From Poecilobothrus nobilitatus (lineage: Eukaryota > Arthropoda > Insecta > Diptera > Dolichopodidae), in the NCBI GenBank assembly GCA_947095535.1, contig OX352772.1, positions 34,367,445 through 34,431,444 on the forward strand: a stretch of 64,000 nt of DNA, read 5' to 3'. A program made the position numbers and the translations under genes. The notes under the pieces were generated by a model. It ran no database searches, was not told the DNA's origin, and was given only the letters and a program-made list of their open reading frames with translations. Of the stretch, positions 13,298-25,938 are shown one piece after another; the first letter of the stretch is position 1, and every line of letters starts with the position of its first letter.

Positions 13298-13940
13298 TTT
13301 TAAATATATACCTAGAAAAAATTGTTTTTCTCTCACGACACGTTCTTAAAATTTCTTACTAAGGTTAATATTGAATTTCGCAATAAATATGAAGATAATG
13401 TAAAGAAAAAAGTTGAGTGAGTTGAGTAAGTTTTTAAAAAATGTTTCAATTATTAAACGTGTTTTTTGTGTTGTATTATTCATTTTCTATTAAATTAATT
13501 CTCTTTAATTGAGTTTTGACTTTTGAAATCAACTTTTGAAATTATCTTTTACTAGAATTGCCATTGGAAATCAATTTTAAAATTTTTATTTTCATTTTCT
13601 ACATTTTTTTTTCTTATTTCAGCAGCATCAAAATCGTTAATTTTATTTTTTTATTGTATTTGTACGGCTTTCATTGGAATAAAATTTCATTCATCACCAT
13701 TTATTCATATTTTCTCTTATTATCATCATAATCTCAAATAAACCTTATCTTTTCCTATATATAACAGGTCGTTTAATAAATACTAAATATAAAATTGTAA
13801 ATAAAATTTATCTTGATGATGGTAATATGGTATCTCTCAGGTGAACATTTCTTATATTTTTTTATATGTATCATCAGGTTCACAATGTTTTTTGTTTTTA
13901 TGGAAAAAGGTGGCGGAGATCTCTTAAAAAATAAAAGAAA
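13298..13940. other. Loop between inverted repeat arms
   Basis: AT-rich non-coding DNA lying between the plus-oriented inner repeat (11187-12754, with host end and SINE after it) and its inverted copy at 13941-15480. No feature of its own. Confidence 0.6.
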
Positions 13941-15480
13941 ACTAGGAAGAATACAGTTGCCTTTGTCAACTCTTAGATACCCGTACGAACCGTTAGTATG
14001 TTCACAGCCTGTCACTCTGCTCACAATATTATTTTTTTAATATTTTAGTATTTTAAAATAATTTGGGTGAATTTTATAATTTCTAGAACTATGGGTTGTA
14101 CATATATTCAAACTATATGTTTATATGTACATTCTTCAAAAGCAGATTCTAACCTTCCACATAACGATTATCAATCCAAAACTTTTTCAAATATTCTATA
14201 GTACCATTTAATACTAAGCGGTAAATGTATATTAAATATACTTAGTACAAAATAGTAAATATAATTTTAAATATTATATTATATTATATTTAAATATTCC
14301 ATTGACAGAATAATTTCTTATAAGTACAATAAAATACATATATGTCATTCACTAGTGACATATACGATATGTAAATAAACATGATATTATATAAGTATGT
14401 ATATATATTAATATCATATAAATAAAAATTCTTCAAGCAAAAGTTATGTTGTTTATTTATTTACATTTTTATGTACTACGCATTATATCCTCAACAATTT
14501 CAAATTATCGAGTAAAACAAAATGCAAAAAATTTGTTGAAGAAATTTGTTAGAAAATTTGAAAAATTCAAGTAACACTTTCGTCAATTATAAAGTAACCC
14601 TACATTATTAAAAAAAGTTATTAACAGAAATAAGAGCATAATGTTGAAGCTTTAATTTTTGTGTATTACTTCAAAAAAATTTTAACAGGTGTTCAAGTTA
14701 CAGGTGTTTAAAAATAAGAAATTTTCAGTTTTTGACCCCTTACAGCTCCTAAACGGGGGGTGATATAAAAAAATTTTTTTAAATGACTCATACTTATTTT
14801 GAAAGATCTAACTTCTGTCAAAATTTCAAGTTTCCAACTTAAACCGTTTAGAAGATAGAAGGGTTGAAGGATTTTGCAAAATTTGAGTTTCACATAACGG
14901 TAAATTAAGACACCGTATGCTACAAATATATATTTATTGTATATATACTTTTAAAGCTAATGAAAGTAGTAATCGTTTGGCGTTTTCAAAATGAAGATAT
15001 ACCCTATACAACTTGTGCTATAACAATTTAAATATAGAGCTTTTTTGAACTTTTGGGGAGCTGTAGCTCCGTAACGGGTGGGGCTACAAAAAAAAGTTAT
15101 TAAAAATAAAATTAATATTTTTGTGAGATCTATCAGAAGTTAAAATTTCATAGCTCTATTGCAAAAAAAATGTGGGGATCTAAAAGTTAGGTGTTCGAGA
15201 GCTACCCTAAGGCTTGGTCCAAACTCAACCAAAAAAAATAGGGAACCTAAAAATTACTTCCAGAATATTTGGTGTAAATTTCAAGATTCTAGCTTTCTTA
15301 GTTTTTGAGTTAGCGTGCTGACGGACGGACGGACGGACGGACGGACATGGCTCAAAAGTCTTAGAATTTTTTCCTGATCCGATCCATACCTTTGAAGGTA
15401 TATCTAGCTCGCTTATTTCGAGGTGTTACAAACGGAGGAGTAATTTTATTATACCCGATCCTATCGTACGGGTATAAAAA
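13941..15480 (-). mobile_element. TATACCCG-family repeat, inverted copy 3
   Basis: Reverse complement of the inner repeat, from ACTAGGAAGAATACAGTTGCC to CGTACGGGTATAAAAA. It carries a GGAC microsatellite at about 15322-15345 and lacks about 50 bp present in copies 1 and 2 near 14345. Its microsatellite is longer than that of copies 1 and 2, and it has many point differences, so it is older than the direct duplication. Confidence 0.85.
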
Positions 15481-18400
15481 CTTTTGAAAATATAATAGTA
15501 AGGGCACTATACTTATATACTATATTATTCACTTTATGGTATTTTAATGGAACTGTAGATATTTTAACCAGAATCAAATTTTTCTTTTCACCGATACGTA
15601 TTTTTATATATGATTTTTAACTATTCAATATTTTAAAATGAAACTGGTGCATGTACAGTACTGATCATAAAAATTAAGAAAATTACTACGCATCTCATTC
15701 TTTCATAAATAGCAAGGCATTAATAAAAATAACAATGAAAACCATGATGAACCATGAAATCTGGAAAAAATATGTTTGATCAATCAATCAAGGGAATTCC
15801 GAATATTCCATTTCCATTCCAATATGGAAAAAAATCTTTTTCGGAATGAAGAATTTCGAATTGAAGAAAAGCTTATTAAAAAATAAAATAATTAAAACCA
15901 ACAGATCTTTTTTATTGGTATAAAATTTTATGAAAGAAAGTGTAAAAAAGTTTGTGAAATTGTGTGTGATAGAAAAAAGTGTATAAATGCTGTTTTCGAA
16001 AATCACGACTTTTTTTGTGATTTTGATCATTTAATATTTTTATTTGATGCTCTACATTTTTTTCCAATCTGAGTAGCACAATAAATCCGTGTGACTTTTA
16101 GATTATAACACCAATAAAAAAATAATTACATATTATCATATACTACAACTTTATTATACTTTACTTTACGGACATTGTCATATATATTTTTGTCAAACTT
16201 TACTGAAACATGCTTTGGCTTAAATAAACATCTCTATAATAATCTTGTCCCTGGACTGGAGCTAACTTTATAAATTGAGGTCAAATAGCTTTTCATAATT
16301 AACGCTCATATTTTTTATTAAATATCTTGAACTGACAGACTTTTGACAAGATGTTATGCCTGTCTGTAAGGTATCGGGAATTTTTCCTGGAAACATACAA
16401 TTTGTTGAAAAACGTAAAATAGTTTGCGTTTATAAAATAAAATAATTAAAATTTTAGTTTTTTTTTAGTTATTTTAATTCGTAATTAAAGGAGATAAGAT
16501 TTAAGAAACGGTGATTTTTATGAGTCAAAGGACTCTTCTACCTGTAGTGGTTTTCAAGTTATAAAGAAAAAATAATAAAGTGTTTGAATTTTAAATATAC
16601 ATATATGGGTGCATGAAGCGTAAAATTAAACACTGAAAGTATGGTAGTCTTAATGACAGCATCATGGCAGTGTATGTTTCTTTATTTGACATATTTTGTA
16701 TAAAGTTTTGTTGAAATCCAATAATGTATATAGAAAGTGAAGTATACCAATTATCTTATAAAGATTATTAATAAAGATTTATAAATTAAAAGAATTCTAA
16801 ACTTAAACTCTACAAAGGAAAATGTAAAACCAAAGATTTTTAAAGGCAGTTTAGAAAAATATCCAAAAACCAATAAAGCAGTTTAGAATATTGTCACTTG
16901 TACCAATTTTTGTTAGAATTTTATGTGTAAGAAAAAAGTGACACTTCATCAAATTTAAGGAAACTCTTTATAATTAAAAAACCCCTAAGTTCCCCTAGTT
17001 CTTGATCAGAGAGATATTTCAAAAAGTTTCTGATGTAAATAATGTTAATTCTGAAATATATCTTTCCTTTTTCTGAATTTCCAGTTTCTAACTAAAAGCA
17101 TCCGAGGGAAGCAAAGTCTTGCAAAATTTTGTCTCATATAACGGTAAATTTATGTATATATTAAATTGCAAATTGCAATATACTAAATTTCATATTTGTT
17201 TTTATATTAGAAAAAATATAAGGCAGAACCTATTTAAAAATCGGTCTTTTTTCAATTTTAAAGGGCCCGAAAAAGTAGTATTTATTTTCCACAACAATAT
17301 TAATATTTTTAAAGTTGAAAAATGTGGGTACCTAAATTCTGTTTTGCTATAAATTTAACATTTTTTTTTGACCCTTACTGTTTACGTTTTCTTTGTATTC
17401 GAATATAATTCAGTTTTACAATTTACTCTCTTTTTTGTAGAGAGTGTTAAAAAATAATAAGGAAATATTTTTCGATGCATTGGAAAATTTCTACTGAAAT
17501 TTTACTTGAGGCTCTACTCTTTACTTTACTACCAGGAAATTATCACGAATTTTTGTATGGAATATTTTTTTTATGGAATTTTGAACAGGAGAAAAAAAAT
17601 AATAACGAAAAATGAAAATACTTTAATAACAACTGGGAACTGGGGACAGCAAAAAAAAAAAGTTAAAGCTTTCAATTGGGAGTTGCTTAGAGGTTGGAAT
17701 TATTATTTTTCTTTTTTTTTGTTTTGTTTTAATGTGAAACTTTTTCAATACGGTATACAAAAGAATGCTGGCAAATACTGAAGAATGCTGTTGGAAAATA
17801 TGTACAAAAGAAGGTAGATATTCATTCAAGAAAAAAAAATGAAAAATAAAAATGAAAAGGAAAACGAATCTTTTATGAAAAATTTAATTTTTAATAATTT
17901 CTGTTTTGTTTTGTTTTTTTTTAAGTTTTAAAGAAAAAGTTTAATGACAAATAGGGAAAGAATATATGAGTTTTATGCCTGTACACAAATAAATTTATCC
18001 GTACTTTGTAAGTATATAATACCAGAAAAAAAGGAGATAGTAAATTTTTAAATGCAGACACATAGGAAGTTAAAAAGGAGAAGAACAACTGTTTATTACA
18101 AACGACAAAAAAAATATATACATATGCAATAGGTATGTATATTAAATGGATATTAAATATAATAAAACAATATGTCTGGGATTTGACATTATTTTTGGGA
18201 GAATAAAAATCAAATTATATATCACTGAATAAGAAAAACATTATTCCCTTACCTTTTTATTACAGTACTTATTAGCGTGGAAATCTTATTGTGAAAAACC
18301 AGATCGTTTTTCCTATGTAAATAGATATAGGCACACATAAAAACCTATATAAGAAGAAGATAGTTATCTTGTAGTTTACACAGATTAATGTTATAATATC

Positions 18401-19082
18401 AAAAAAAGAGTAAATTGTGCAGTTTTATTAGTTTAAATCTGTTAATAAAGTCTATAGTTAATATTGTTCTCCATTTGTTTTGATATTTTTCTTTAACAAT
18501 CGTGATTAATTATTAATTTTTTGGTTTTTTTTTTTTTTGGGAAATTAACTAATAAAAAGAACTTATTGGATGATATAACCATATCGACTATAGAGCATAA
18601 TGATCATAAAACTTCCACAAAAGTAATCATAAAACGTTTGCAAAAGTTGGCATAAATCAAAAATCGCAGTAAACATTTTTTTTTTTTATTGACAGAACTA
18701 TCCAAAGAACTAGTTGACAGAACTATAAGTGATTTAATATATGCATAAAAACTAAATATAAGAAACAGAAACTGTCACAAGTCTCCAAGTCATGTCTAAT
18801 TATGCTCATATGAATACTGGGCCGACCAATATTATCTAATGAATTTAATTAGGTAATTGTATATTATAGTTGCTATTTCTTTTATAAAAAATTCAGTATT
18901 TACACTCCTTTATATTTGCTCAAAAAAATAATAAACATCCACAAATTAAGCGATTAATTCTATAGAATCCCAGGATTCCCAGGATTAATTTAATAGAATA
19001 AATTAAAAATTTATATAATTAATTGTAGATTTTTGTAGAAAAACAAGTAAATGTAACAGTAAGTCGATGAAACCGACTTATT
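15481..19082. other. AT-rich non-coding DNA
   Basis: No gene recognised. About 17040-17170 resembles a decayed 477-bp-type unit (TTTCTAACTAAAAGC ... TCATATAACGGTAAATTT). The rest is A/T runs. Confidence 0.5.
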
Positions 19083-20219
19083 TATACCCTACACCTAAAA
19101 AATTCAAATTAAATTAAAAATCCATAAGTTATTTTAATTATAGGTATTTAATATAAGCTAAAAAAATAAATGATTTTACAACCTTTGTACAAAATTCAGG
19201 TTTCTATCTTTATTAAAATCGAAGATATGCTTTTTAGGTCTTGGAAAGTGTGTAAAAGCAACCGCACCACCTCCCCAATTCATCCCAAATTTTAGTGACA
19301 TTATCAGAACAGGATAGAATACTCTAATATCAAATTTCAAGTTTTTATATTTATTAATTTGGAAGATATGCTTGTTCGGTCTTGGGAGTTGTGTGGGAGA
19401 TATCCGAACAACCATTTCAATTCATCTGAGATTTTAGGTAAATCAGGGATTCAGGAAACAACACCCTCGTATCAAATTTGCAGTTTCTGTCTTTATTAAT
19501 TTCGAAGATATGCTTGTTCAGTTTTGGGAGTTGTATGCGAGGTACCCGACCAACCAATCCAATTCATCTCACATTTTAGGCAAATCAGGGATTCAGGAAA
19601 CACCCTCGTATCAAATTTGAAGTTTTTATCTTTATTAATTTCGAAGATATGTTTGCTCGGTTTTGGGAGTTGTGTGAGAGGTAACCGAACAGCTCCTCCA
19701 ATTCATCTCAAATTTTGGATAAATCAGGGATTCAGGAAACAACATCCTAGTACCAAATTTGAAGTTTCTATCTTTATTAATTTAGAATATGTGCTTGTTC
19801 GGTTTTGAGAGTTGTCTGGGAAGTACCCGAACAACCACTCCAATTCATCTCAAATTTTAGGGATATCAGGGATTCAGGAAAACACATCCTCGTACAAAAT
19901 TTTAAGTTTCTATCTTTATTAATTTCGAAGATATGCGTATTCGGTTTTGGGAGTTGTATTGGAGGTACCTGAACCCTTCGACCGATTTTGTCCAGATTCG
20001 AACTTAGCCTTCCTTTCGTAATTAGTAACCTACTATATAATTTTCATCAAGATAGCTTCACTAGTTTTTGAGTTATCTTGCGAACGGACGGACGGATCGA
20101 CTCAGGAGGTCATCCTAATTCAGAATATATATACATGTACATATCTAACTCGCTTCCTTTTGGTGGTTACAAACACCATACCAAAGTTAATATACTCTAT
20201 ACTTAATGTGTAGGGTATA
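19083..20219 (+). mobile_element. Repeat with inverted ends and six ~140-bp tandem units
   Basis: Ends are perfect inverted repeats: TATACCCTACAC (19083-19094) and GTGTAGGGTATA (20208-20219). The core is six units recurring at about 19208, 19350, 19491, 19631, 19774 and 19917, each marked by TTTATTAATTTCGAAGATATG and GGGATTCAGGAAACA. After them come GAACGGACGGACGGATCGACTC, CTAACTCGCTTCC and GTTACAAAC, the same order of motifs as the TATACCCG family. No coding capacity; open frames inside it are artefacts of the tandem repeat. Confidence 0.85.
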
Positions 20220-20265
20220 ATAACAGATTCACATGTGATAATATGTTTAACAGAGTTTTTTTTTT

Positions 20266-20443
20266 AGTTTATTCCTTTTTGTACATTAATGTGACAAATA
20301 AATTACACAGCCTTTTCTTTTCAGCTATGGTTGTAAATACTGTAAGGAGAAATTATTCTTACGATATGTGTGGGATTCGAAAACACACTCCTTATGTTTA
20401 CAGCGTATTTTATATGCTTTTACCTATTAGGACACCGAGGCCC
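20266..20443 (-). mobile_element. tRNA-derived SINE, copy 3
   Basis: Minus-strand member: head GGGCCTCGGTGTCCTAATAGG at 20443 reading leftward, B-box-like TTTTCGAATCCC, and the family tail down to about 20266. Both promoter boxes are degraded. Confidence 0.8.
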
Positions 20444-22100
20444 TTTAACAGACAATTGTTGAAAGGTTACTATCATAAGCTTGTATTTCATTTGTCTAAA
20501 ATTTGCATTTGCCTGTATTAACGTTGCCTAGAGGGATAAAGGGAACTCCCGCCTCAATCGCCTGCCAAACAAATTATTGAAACCTTGATTTTGAATCCAG
20601 CTCTATAAACTCTCCCAATTATTGTTTACATAAATATTTCAATTAAGAAACGCCAGCGAATAATTTAGTTTTAAAAATTTTTTTTTTGTCGGTTGGTTTT
20701 TGATGGATAAATGGGTTAAAAACAATCTGTAGTTGATAGTGAATTGAATAATTTCTATTTAAAAGCTTATATTGTATTTTTTGTTTTCTTGTGGTTAATT
20801 CAATGATTTTGAATAGATTTGTATTATTTCTAAAACTTCTTCTATATTTTCAAAATTCCAGTAGTACAAGCATTCACTAAAACAATTTATAATTCAACAG
20901 AATTATGAACTAAAATTATAGATTGTGATGTTCTTGAGCTTTTAATCACAATTCTTTGTTATATTCTATAATTAATCAAATTGATAAATTGTCTGTTTAT
21001 TTGAAAGATTTCGTGAATAAATGCCAAAAAAATAAAATGTCAACATATAAATTGAAATATTCCACATTTTCCTAATTATTTCTATTTTTAAAGTTTCATT
21101 TTCAATCTTTAAAAATTCTCAAAAAAAAAAATATTAAAAGAAAAATTTTAATCAATATTAAAAATTATTCATAAAAAATCAAATCACAGGTTATTCTCAA
21201 AGTAATCACTTGTCTAAGTTTTATTATCTGTATATTGTTCTAAAAATCAAAGCTAAAAATTCTATTAAATTAATATATGAATATTATAATATAAATACCA
21301 TAGATGAATAAAATAATCATAATAATAATTTCATTTTTTTATTTAATATGAATTAAATTAAGAAAAACTCCCTCTGAGGAAAATAAAAACATCAAAAAAA
21401 CAACAAAGAAAAAAAAACAAAAAAATACTGAAATTAGAAAACAAAAGATATAGAAAATTTTATCTAATTTTTCTGTTCCTCACACTTTCTATGTCTCATA
21501 CAGGCTGATACTGTCATATATTAACTATTATGGTATTTTTAAAAACCAAAAAAAAACAGAAAAAAAAAAAAAAATTTCATTCATTTTTAAACAAATATTA
21601 GGTGTATTAATAGAAAAACACAAAAGTGAAACCAAATAATATTATCAAATGTGTCCCTGGGCGATTTAATATATGTATTTATATCCTTTATTTTCATATA
21701 CAAATACATAATAACAACAAATCATACAATATAATAATAATAATGCATATAATATATTCTATAATATTATATCCAACAGTTCTATTGTGCCTTATATTAA
21801 TTTTACAATTAAAGGATATAAATACAGAATGCTTATAAAAATGATGATTTCGAAAATGAAATATTTGTTGCAATAGTTTTAAGACTTCAGCTTTTAAATA
21901 TGCTCTAAACCAGCATTTTTTTGTTTTTTTTTTTTCTCTATTCCTCAGTTATTATATTACTTTACAGTCAGGATAAGAATCCAGTCAGAATAAAGAATCG
22001 ATTAGTTACAAAAAATGACACACTATCAAGGATTGAATACACAAGAAGTTTGTAATTGATGATGATGACTTCATTACTAATAGCAAAATAATAATAATAT
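20444..22100. other. AT-rich non-coding DNA
   Basis: A short stretch at 20555-20625 (AACAAATTATTGAAACC TTGATTTTGAATCCAGC) resembles the repeat at about 28415-28445. A-rich tracts occur at 21395-21425 and 21545-21575. No gene. Confidence 0.5.
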
Positions 22101-22395
22101 CAGGCAGTTTCATTGTGCTAACAGCTCCAGTCCCCAATTCAAAATTTCAATATCCCTGTACTGGGTTTTCTCATTTTTACCCTCTTCACAATATATTGCG
22201 TTAGAAATAACGATTTTAATCCAATTGTATTGGTTAAAGGGGAGAGGTGTGTTTAGTCAGTAAGAATCTGACATTATAAAGGGATTATTCTTGGTATCTT
22301 CAGAAGATTGTCAACTCACCTTAAGAAAAAAAAAAATTTGACATTGTCAAGGGATTATTCTTGGTGTTTTTGGAAGATTGCCATCTCCCCTTAAG
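22101..22395 (-). repeat. Short interspersed repeat family X, copy 1, with partial tandem duplication
   Basis: In reverse complement this matches 51961-52146 (shared CTTAAGG, GATACCAAGA, TGTCAGATTCTTACT, CTAACGCAATATAT, GTACAGGGAT, GGGGACTGG blocks). The 56-bp end block at 22270-22325 is repeated at 22340-22395 with a few changes. No promoter boxes clear enough to call it a SINE. Confidence 0.7.
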
Positions 22396-23984
22396 TGAAA
22401 AAAATAGCATATATCTGTTGAAAAATTTTGTATAACGAAAACATTTGAAATTCAAATCATGCAAAAATCATCTACTCTAAATTGTTATCAATCCCAATTA
22501 TAAATTCGATAAAGTTTATTTATACTTAATTTCAGACTCAATTACTTTTTTATTAACTCACAACAATATAATTCAAAAAAACTTGTTCGCTGTGGTATAT
22601 AAAATGTCTTAGATATTTATTCTGCATTCATAACACTGAGAGACACTCTGTACTCATTTTTAATTATTTAAAAAAAAAAAACAAACTTTTTTTTAAAAGC
22701 AAACTTATTTCTGTTATAGAAAAGGTACTAGAACAAAAAAAAAAATTAACAATTTGAATATCCATTCATAGATGGAGTTGAAGAAACATAAACGCATCTA
22801 TGACTATACAAATACAATAACAATTTTTATAATAATTAGTAATAACAATATTTAGTTTTGTTACTAAACAAAAACAAAAAAAAAAATGAAATTATTTCCA
22901 TAAATAGAAACAAATACCATTACATACCTATATTATATCTAAATAAACTTTTTAATACTCTTTTATTAATAAAATAATAATCAATATGAACTGGACCAAC
23001 TGTAGCGTTATATCAGGTTATACTTAATTGGTTTAGAATTTTACTTTTGTTTCAATTCTTAGAATCTAATATGAATTTTTAAATTAGATATTAGGAGGAT
23101 TCCCTGCTGTTAATATATGTATTTATTTATTAAATTTTTGTAGTTTTGAACACCTAAATACATATATATATATATACAAACATGCTGTTTGGAACATTCT
23201 ATGATTATATTATATTGTTATAAGTTTAAAAGGGAAATATTCAATATTCATACCTCTAATTTTAATTAATTAATATACCAGTGTTAAAGAATTCAGGTGT
23301 TTTATTTTTAAAGGTTGGATATTACGGTTTCTTGAAATAAAATCAATATTATACACCAATACAATACTTATTTTTCGGGTGTATTTTAATTTTATATTAT
23401 ATTAAAAAGGAGGTTGATGTCATTGCTGGGAAATGTTTAATATAGAGAAGTAAATGAAAATAAAAGGTTATAAAGAAAATCATCAGGTAGCAAAATACAA
23501 ATTTAACAAAATCAAGAAATAAAACGAGGCTTAAAAGGCTAACAACCTTTGTTATTGAACTGTGTCAAGTTGTGAGTGGTCAAGCACATTTGGCAATTTT
23601 AATTGATTATAATATTATATAGGAGTTTTTCTTTTCATTCATTTCATTCATTTAAAATTCACCTTATTATTAGGTTCATTAAAAAATTAATATGAAATTT
23701 AAGTATAATTTTATGTCTGCTAAATAAACTTTTAACAATTTTTTACAACGTTTTAAATAAAATTACTGCTGCGTTGTAATGCAAATTATTTAAAAACTCA
23801 AATTCTTAGGCAATACAGTGGATTTGTGTGTCACATAATACAGTAATTTCCCGTTATTAAAAAATGCTATTATACAGAAAATTTACAAATTTTACTAGAG
23901 TTACTTAAAAAGAGATTCTAATTAACATTGGAATATTTTCAAGGCCGTGAATTAAAGCCATACCAATAATGTCATAGGAATTAG
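22396..23984. other. AT-rich non-coding DNA
   Basis: Nothing recognised beyond A/T runs and a short (AT)n at 23163-23176. Confidence 0.5.
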
Positions 23985-24250
23985 TGTTATACGCTTTTTC
24001 CAGAATATTTATGCATATATATTTGCCAGATTCCGAATTTGAAGGAATTTTATAGTTGAAAGGTAAATCAGAGTTGCCTATTTTTTCAGAATATGTACAT
24101 ATGTTGGCCGGACAAAATGCGTCAAGAAGGGATTTAGAGTTGGATTCAAAATTAGGGTTACGTTTTTTTCAGAAGATTTAAGGGCTTTTACAGTTTGTAT
24201 TTTTATTTAATATTTCCAATTAAATTTAAATTAATTGTCGCAAAATTTTG
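23985..24250 (-). repeat. Minisatellite-like repeat family Y, copy 1
   Basis: Irregular units marked by TTTTTCAGAATAT, ATATATTTGCCAGATTCCGAATTTGAAGG and TTGGATTCAAAATTAGGGTTA. In reverse complement they match units at 28200-28400 (AGCGTATAAC, AATTCAGAATC, CTAACTTTAAAATTC). The units are diverged and incomplete. Confidence 0.55.
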
Positions 24251-24308
24251 CCAATATACTAAATTTTTCCCGGCGACATTTTGTCGTAGAATCGTATGTA
24301 CATATGCT

Positions 24309-24362
24309 TTAAAACAACATATATATGCATATATGTACATATGCATATATATGTTGTTTTAA
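24309..24362. repeat. Near-perfect 54-nt hairpin
   Basis: A 24-nt arm (TTAAAACAACATATATATGC plus ATAT) and its exact reverse complement are separated by a 6-nt loop ATGTAC. The core is TATA-rich, but the AAAACAAC/GTTGTTTT ends show the symmetry is not just an (AT)n effect. Confidence 0.9.
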
Positions 24363-24411
24363 CATTTTGAATTACTTCTATTTGAAGAAAATAGATTTCA
24401 TTTTTAGAAAG

Positions 24412-24516
24412 GAAATAAAGTCATATGGCATAAAGTCATTTCGAAAAAATTCGCGACAAAGTGTATTATATTGCGAAAAAAAGTCATTATGGTTTTAATT
24501 CATGTGACTTTATTTC
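24412..24516. repeat. 105-bp stretch with 12-bp inverted ends
   Basis: GAAATAAAGTCA at 24412-24423 and TGACTTTATTTC at 24505-24516 are perfect inverted repeats, with further AAGTCAT copies inside. It may be a very short MITE-like remnant or chance. Confidence 0.4.
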
Positions 24517-25490
24517 ACGATGCTAATATTCTCTATAAGAATATAAAAAAACTGGACATATCTAATGTTGTTATTAGAATTATTTTTTCTTACTTTACCC
24601 ATTTCAAACAAGAAATTACGAAATACAATAAATTAAATACTAATTACTGGTTAGGTTCTGGGAAACTATAACCGAAAAATATACGGAAATATGTAAAACA
24701 TAGGATTCATAAACATAGGACAACATTGGCTTTGCCGTAGATGAACTGCCAGCATTATTATAATTGGAGGCAAAAAATACACAACACGTGCATAATAAAT
24801 GTACATCAAAAGGTCGTCGTGTCATTTATACCATAAATCTAGTATAATCTACTGGTTGAGTTTTCTTAATATATACCATTCAAATGTGTTAGTTTCAAAA
24901 ACAAAATCATCTGTGATATATAAAATGCTAAAATAAATTTTTTCTGTTAATATTCTTAGGAAAATGTCACAAAATAACGAGTTTGATTACGAATTTTTTT
25001 TGTAAGCCATTAAACAATAGTTGAATCATTTTTAACCTTTAAGGCTTTTTATATTTATTAATAATAGATATTTTTAATAATCAATAATGAAATTTTGAAT
25101 TAAAATTAAGAAGAAGAATACAATATGTAAAATTGACTTTAATAATCTTTTTGAAAAATTTTTGAATATAAAATTGTTGGAAAATTTTTTTTTATTTTTT
25201 TTTTCAAATTTACATTTTATTGATGTAAATATTTTCTTTTGTTTTAAATTGTATTCAAATCCCTCTAGAAAGAAATTAATTGTGAAACAAAATTGAAATT
25301 CATTAATATTAAGTACATAGTTGGTAAAAAATTGAAAATTTTTTAACTTTTGGGAATATTAAAATAAATTTATAAATTGAATTGAATGTTTTATTTTATA
25401 ATTATGTATTTTATTCATTCTAAATTTTATGTTAATTATAATTTTAATATATTATATATTTAGGCTTATATATTTCGTCTTTTTATTCCC

Positions 25491-25675
25491 GTACGATAGT
25501 CTCGAATATATCAAAATTTGTAACATTCCGAAATAAGCATGCTAGATATAGATTCAAGTGTATTGATCAGATCTGTATCGAAAAATTAGTCGATTAAGCT
25601 TTGCCTTTCCGTTTGTTCTTCAACACTATAACTCAACAACTTTTCGTAAGGACAACTGTATTCTTCCTAGTTTTT
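25491..25675 (+). mobile_element. TATACCCG-family internal-deletion derivative
   Basis: About 185 bp that keeps both ends of the family (left TTCCCGTACGATAG, GTAACATTCCGAAATAAGC; right GGACAACTGTATTCTTCCTAG) but lacks the core and most of the CCGT microsatellite. It is the smallest two-ended copy in the window. Confidence 0.7.
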
Positions 25676-25857
25676 GTCTAAGGTTGGGAAAACACCGGTG
25701 GGGAGAACACTGAAAAATGTAAGACCCCTTTTATAGAGAGAATTTTTTTACTGACCAAAAACAGTTCCTTCATAGGTAAAATAATGAGATAAACACTGAA
25801 AGTATAATGACTAATATAATGACTACGGAGCAAAGGAGTAAAGAAGAGGGAGAGGAG

Positions 25858-25938
25858 AACTACAGTCGCATAATTGACTTAGTGAAATTAATGATTGCAT
25901 AAATGAAACTTAGTTAAATATAAATAATAAATGACTTA
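25858..25938 (-). repeat. Short repeat family Z, copy 1
   Basis: Reverse complement matches 57473-57555: shared AAGTCATTTATT, AACTAAGTTTCA, ATTAATTTCACTAAG and the CTGTAG block. Function unknown. Confidence 0.65.

Noticed and set aside
19176..19808. Open frames with repeated GFGSCVRG/LPRPNKHIF-like peptides
   Set aside because: They are translations of the ~140-bp tandem units of a non-coding repeat, on both strands; the peptide repetition reflects the DNA repeat.
24640..24825. Possible zinc-finger-like (FLYWCH) scrap around HWLCRR/KYTTRAHNKC on the plus strand
   Set aside because: A stop interrupts it, spacing of Cys/His is wrong, and the surroundings look like repeat debris.
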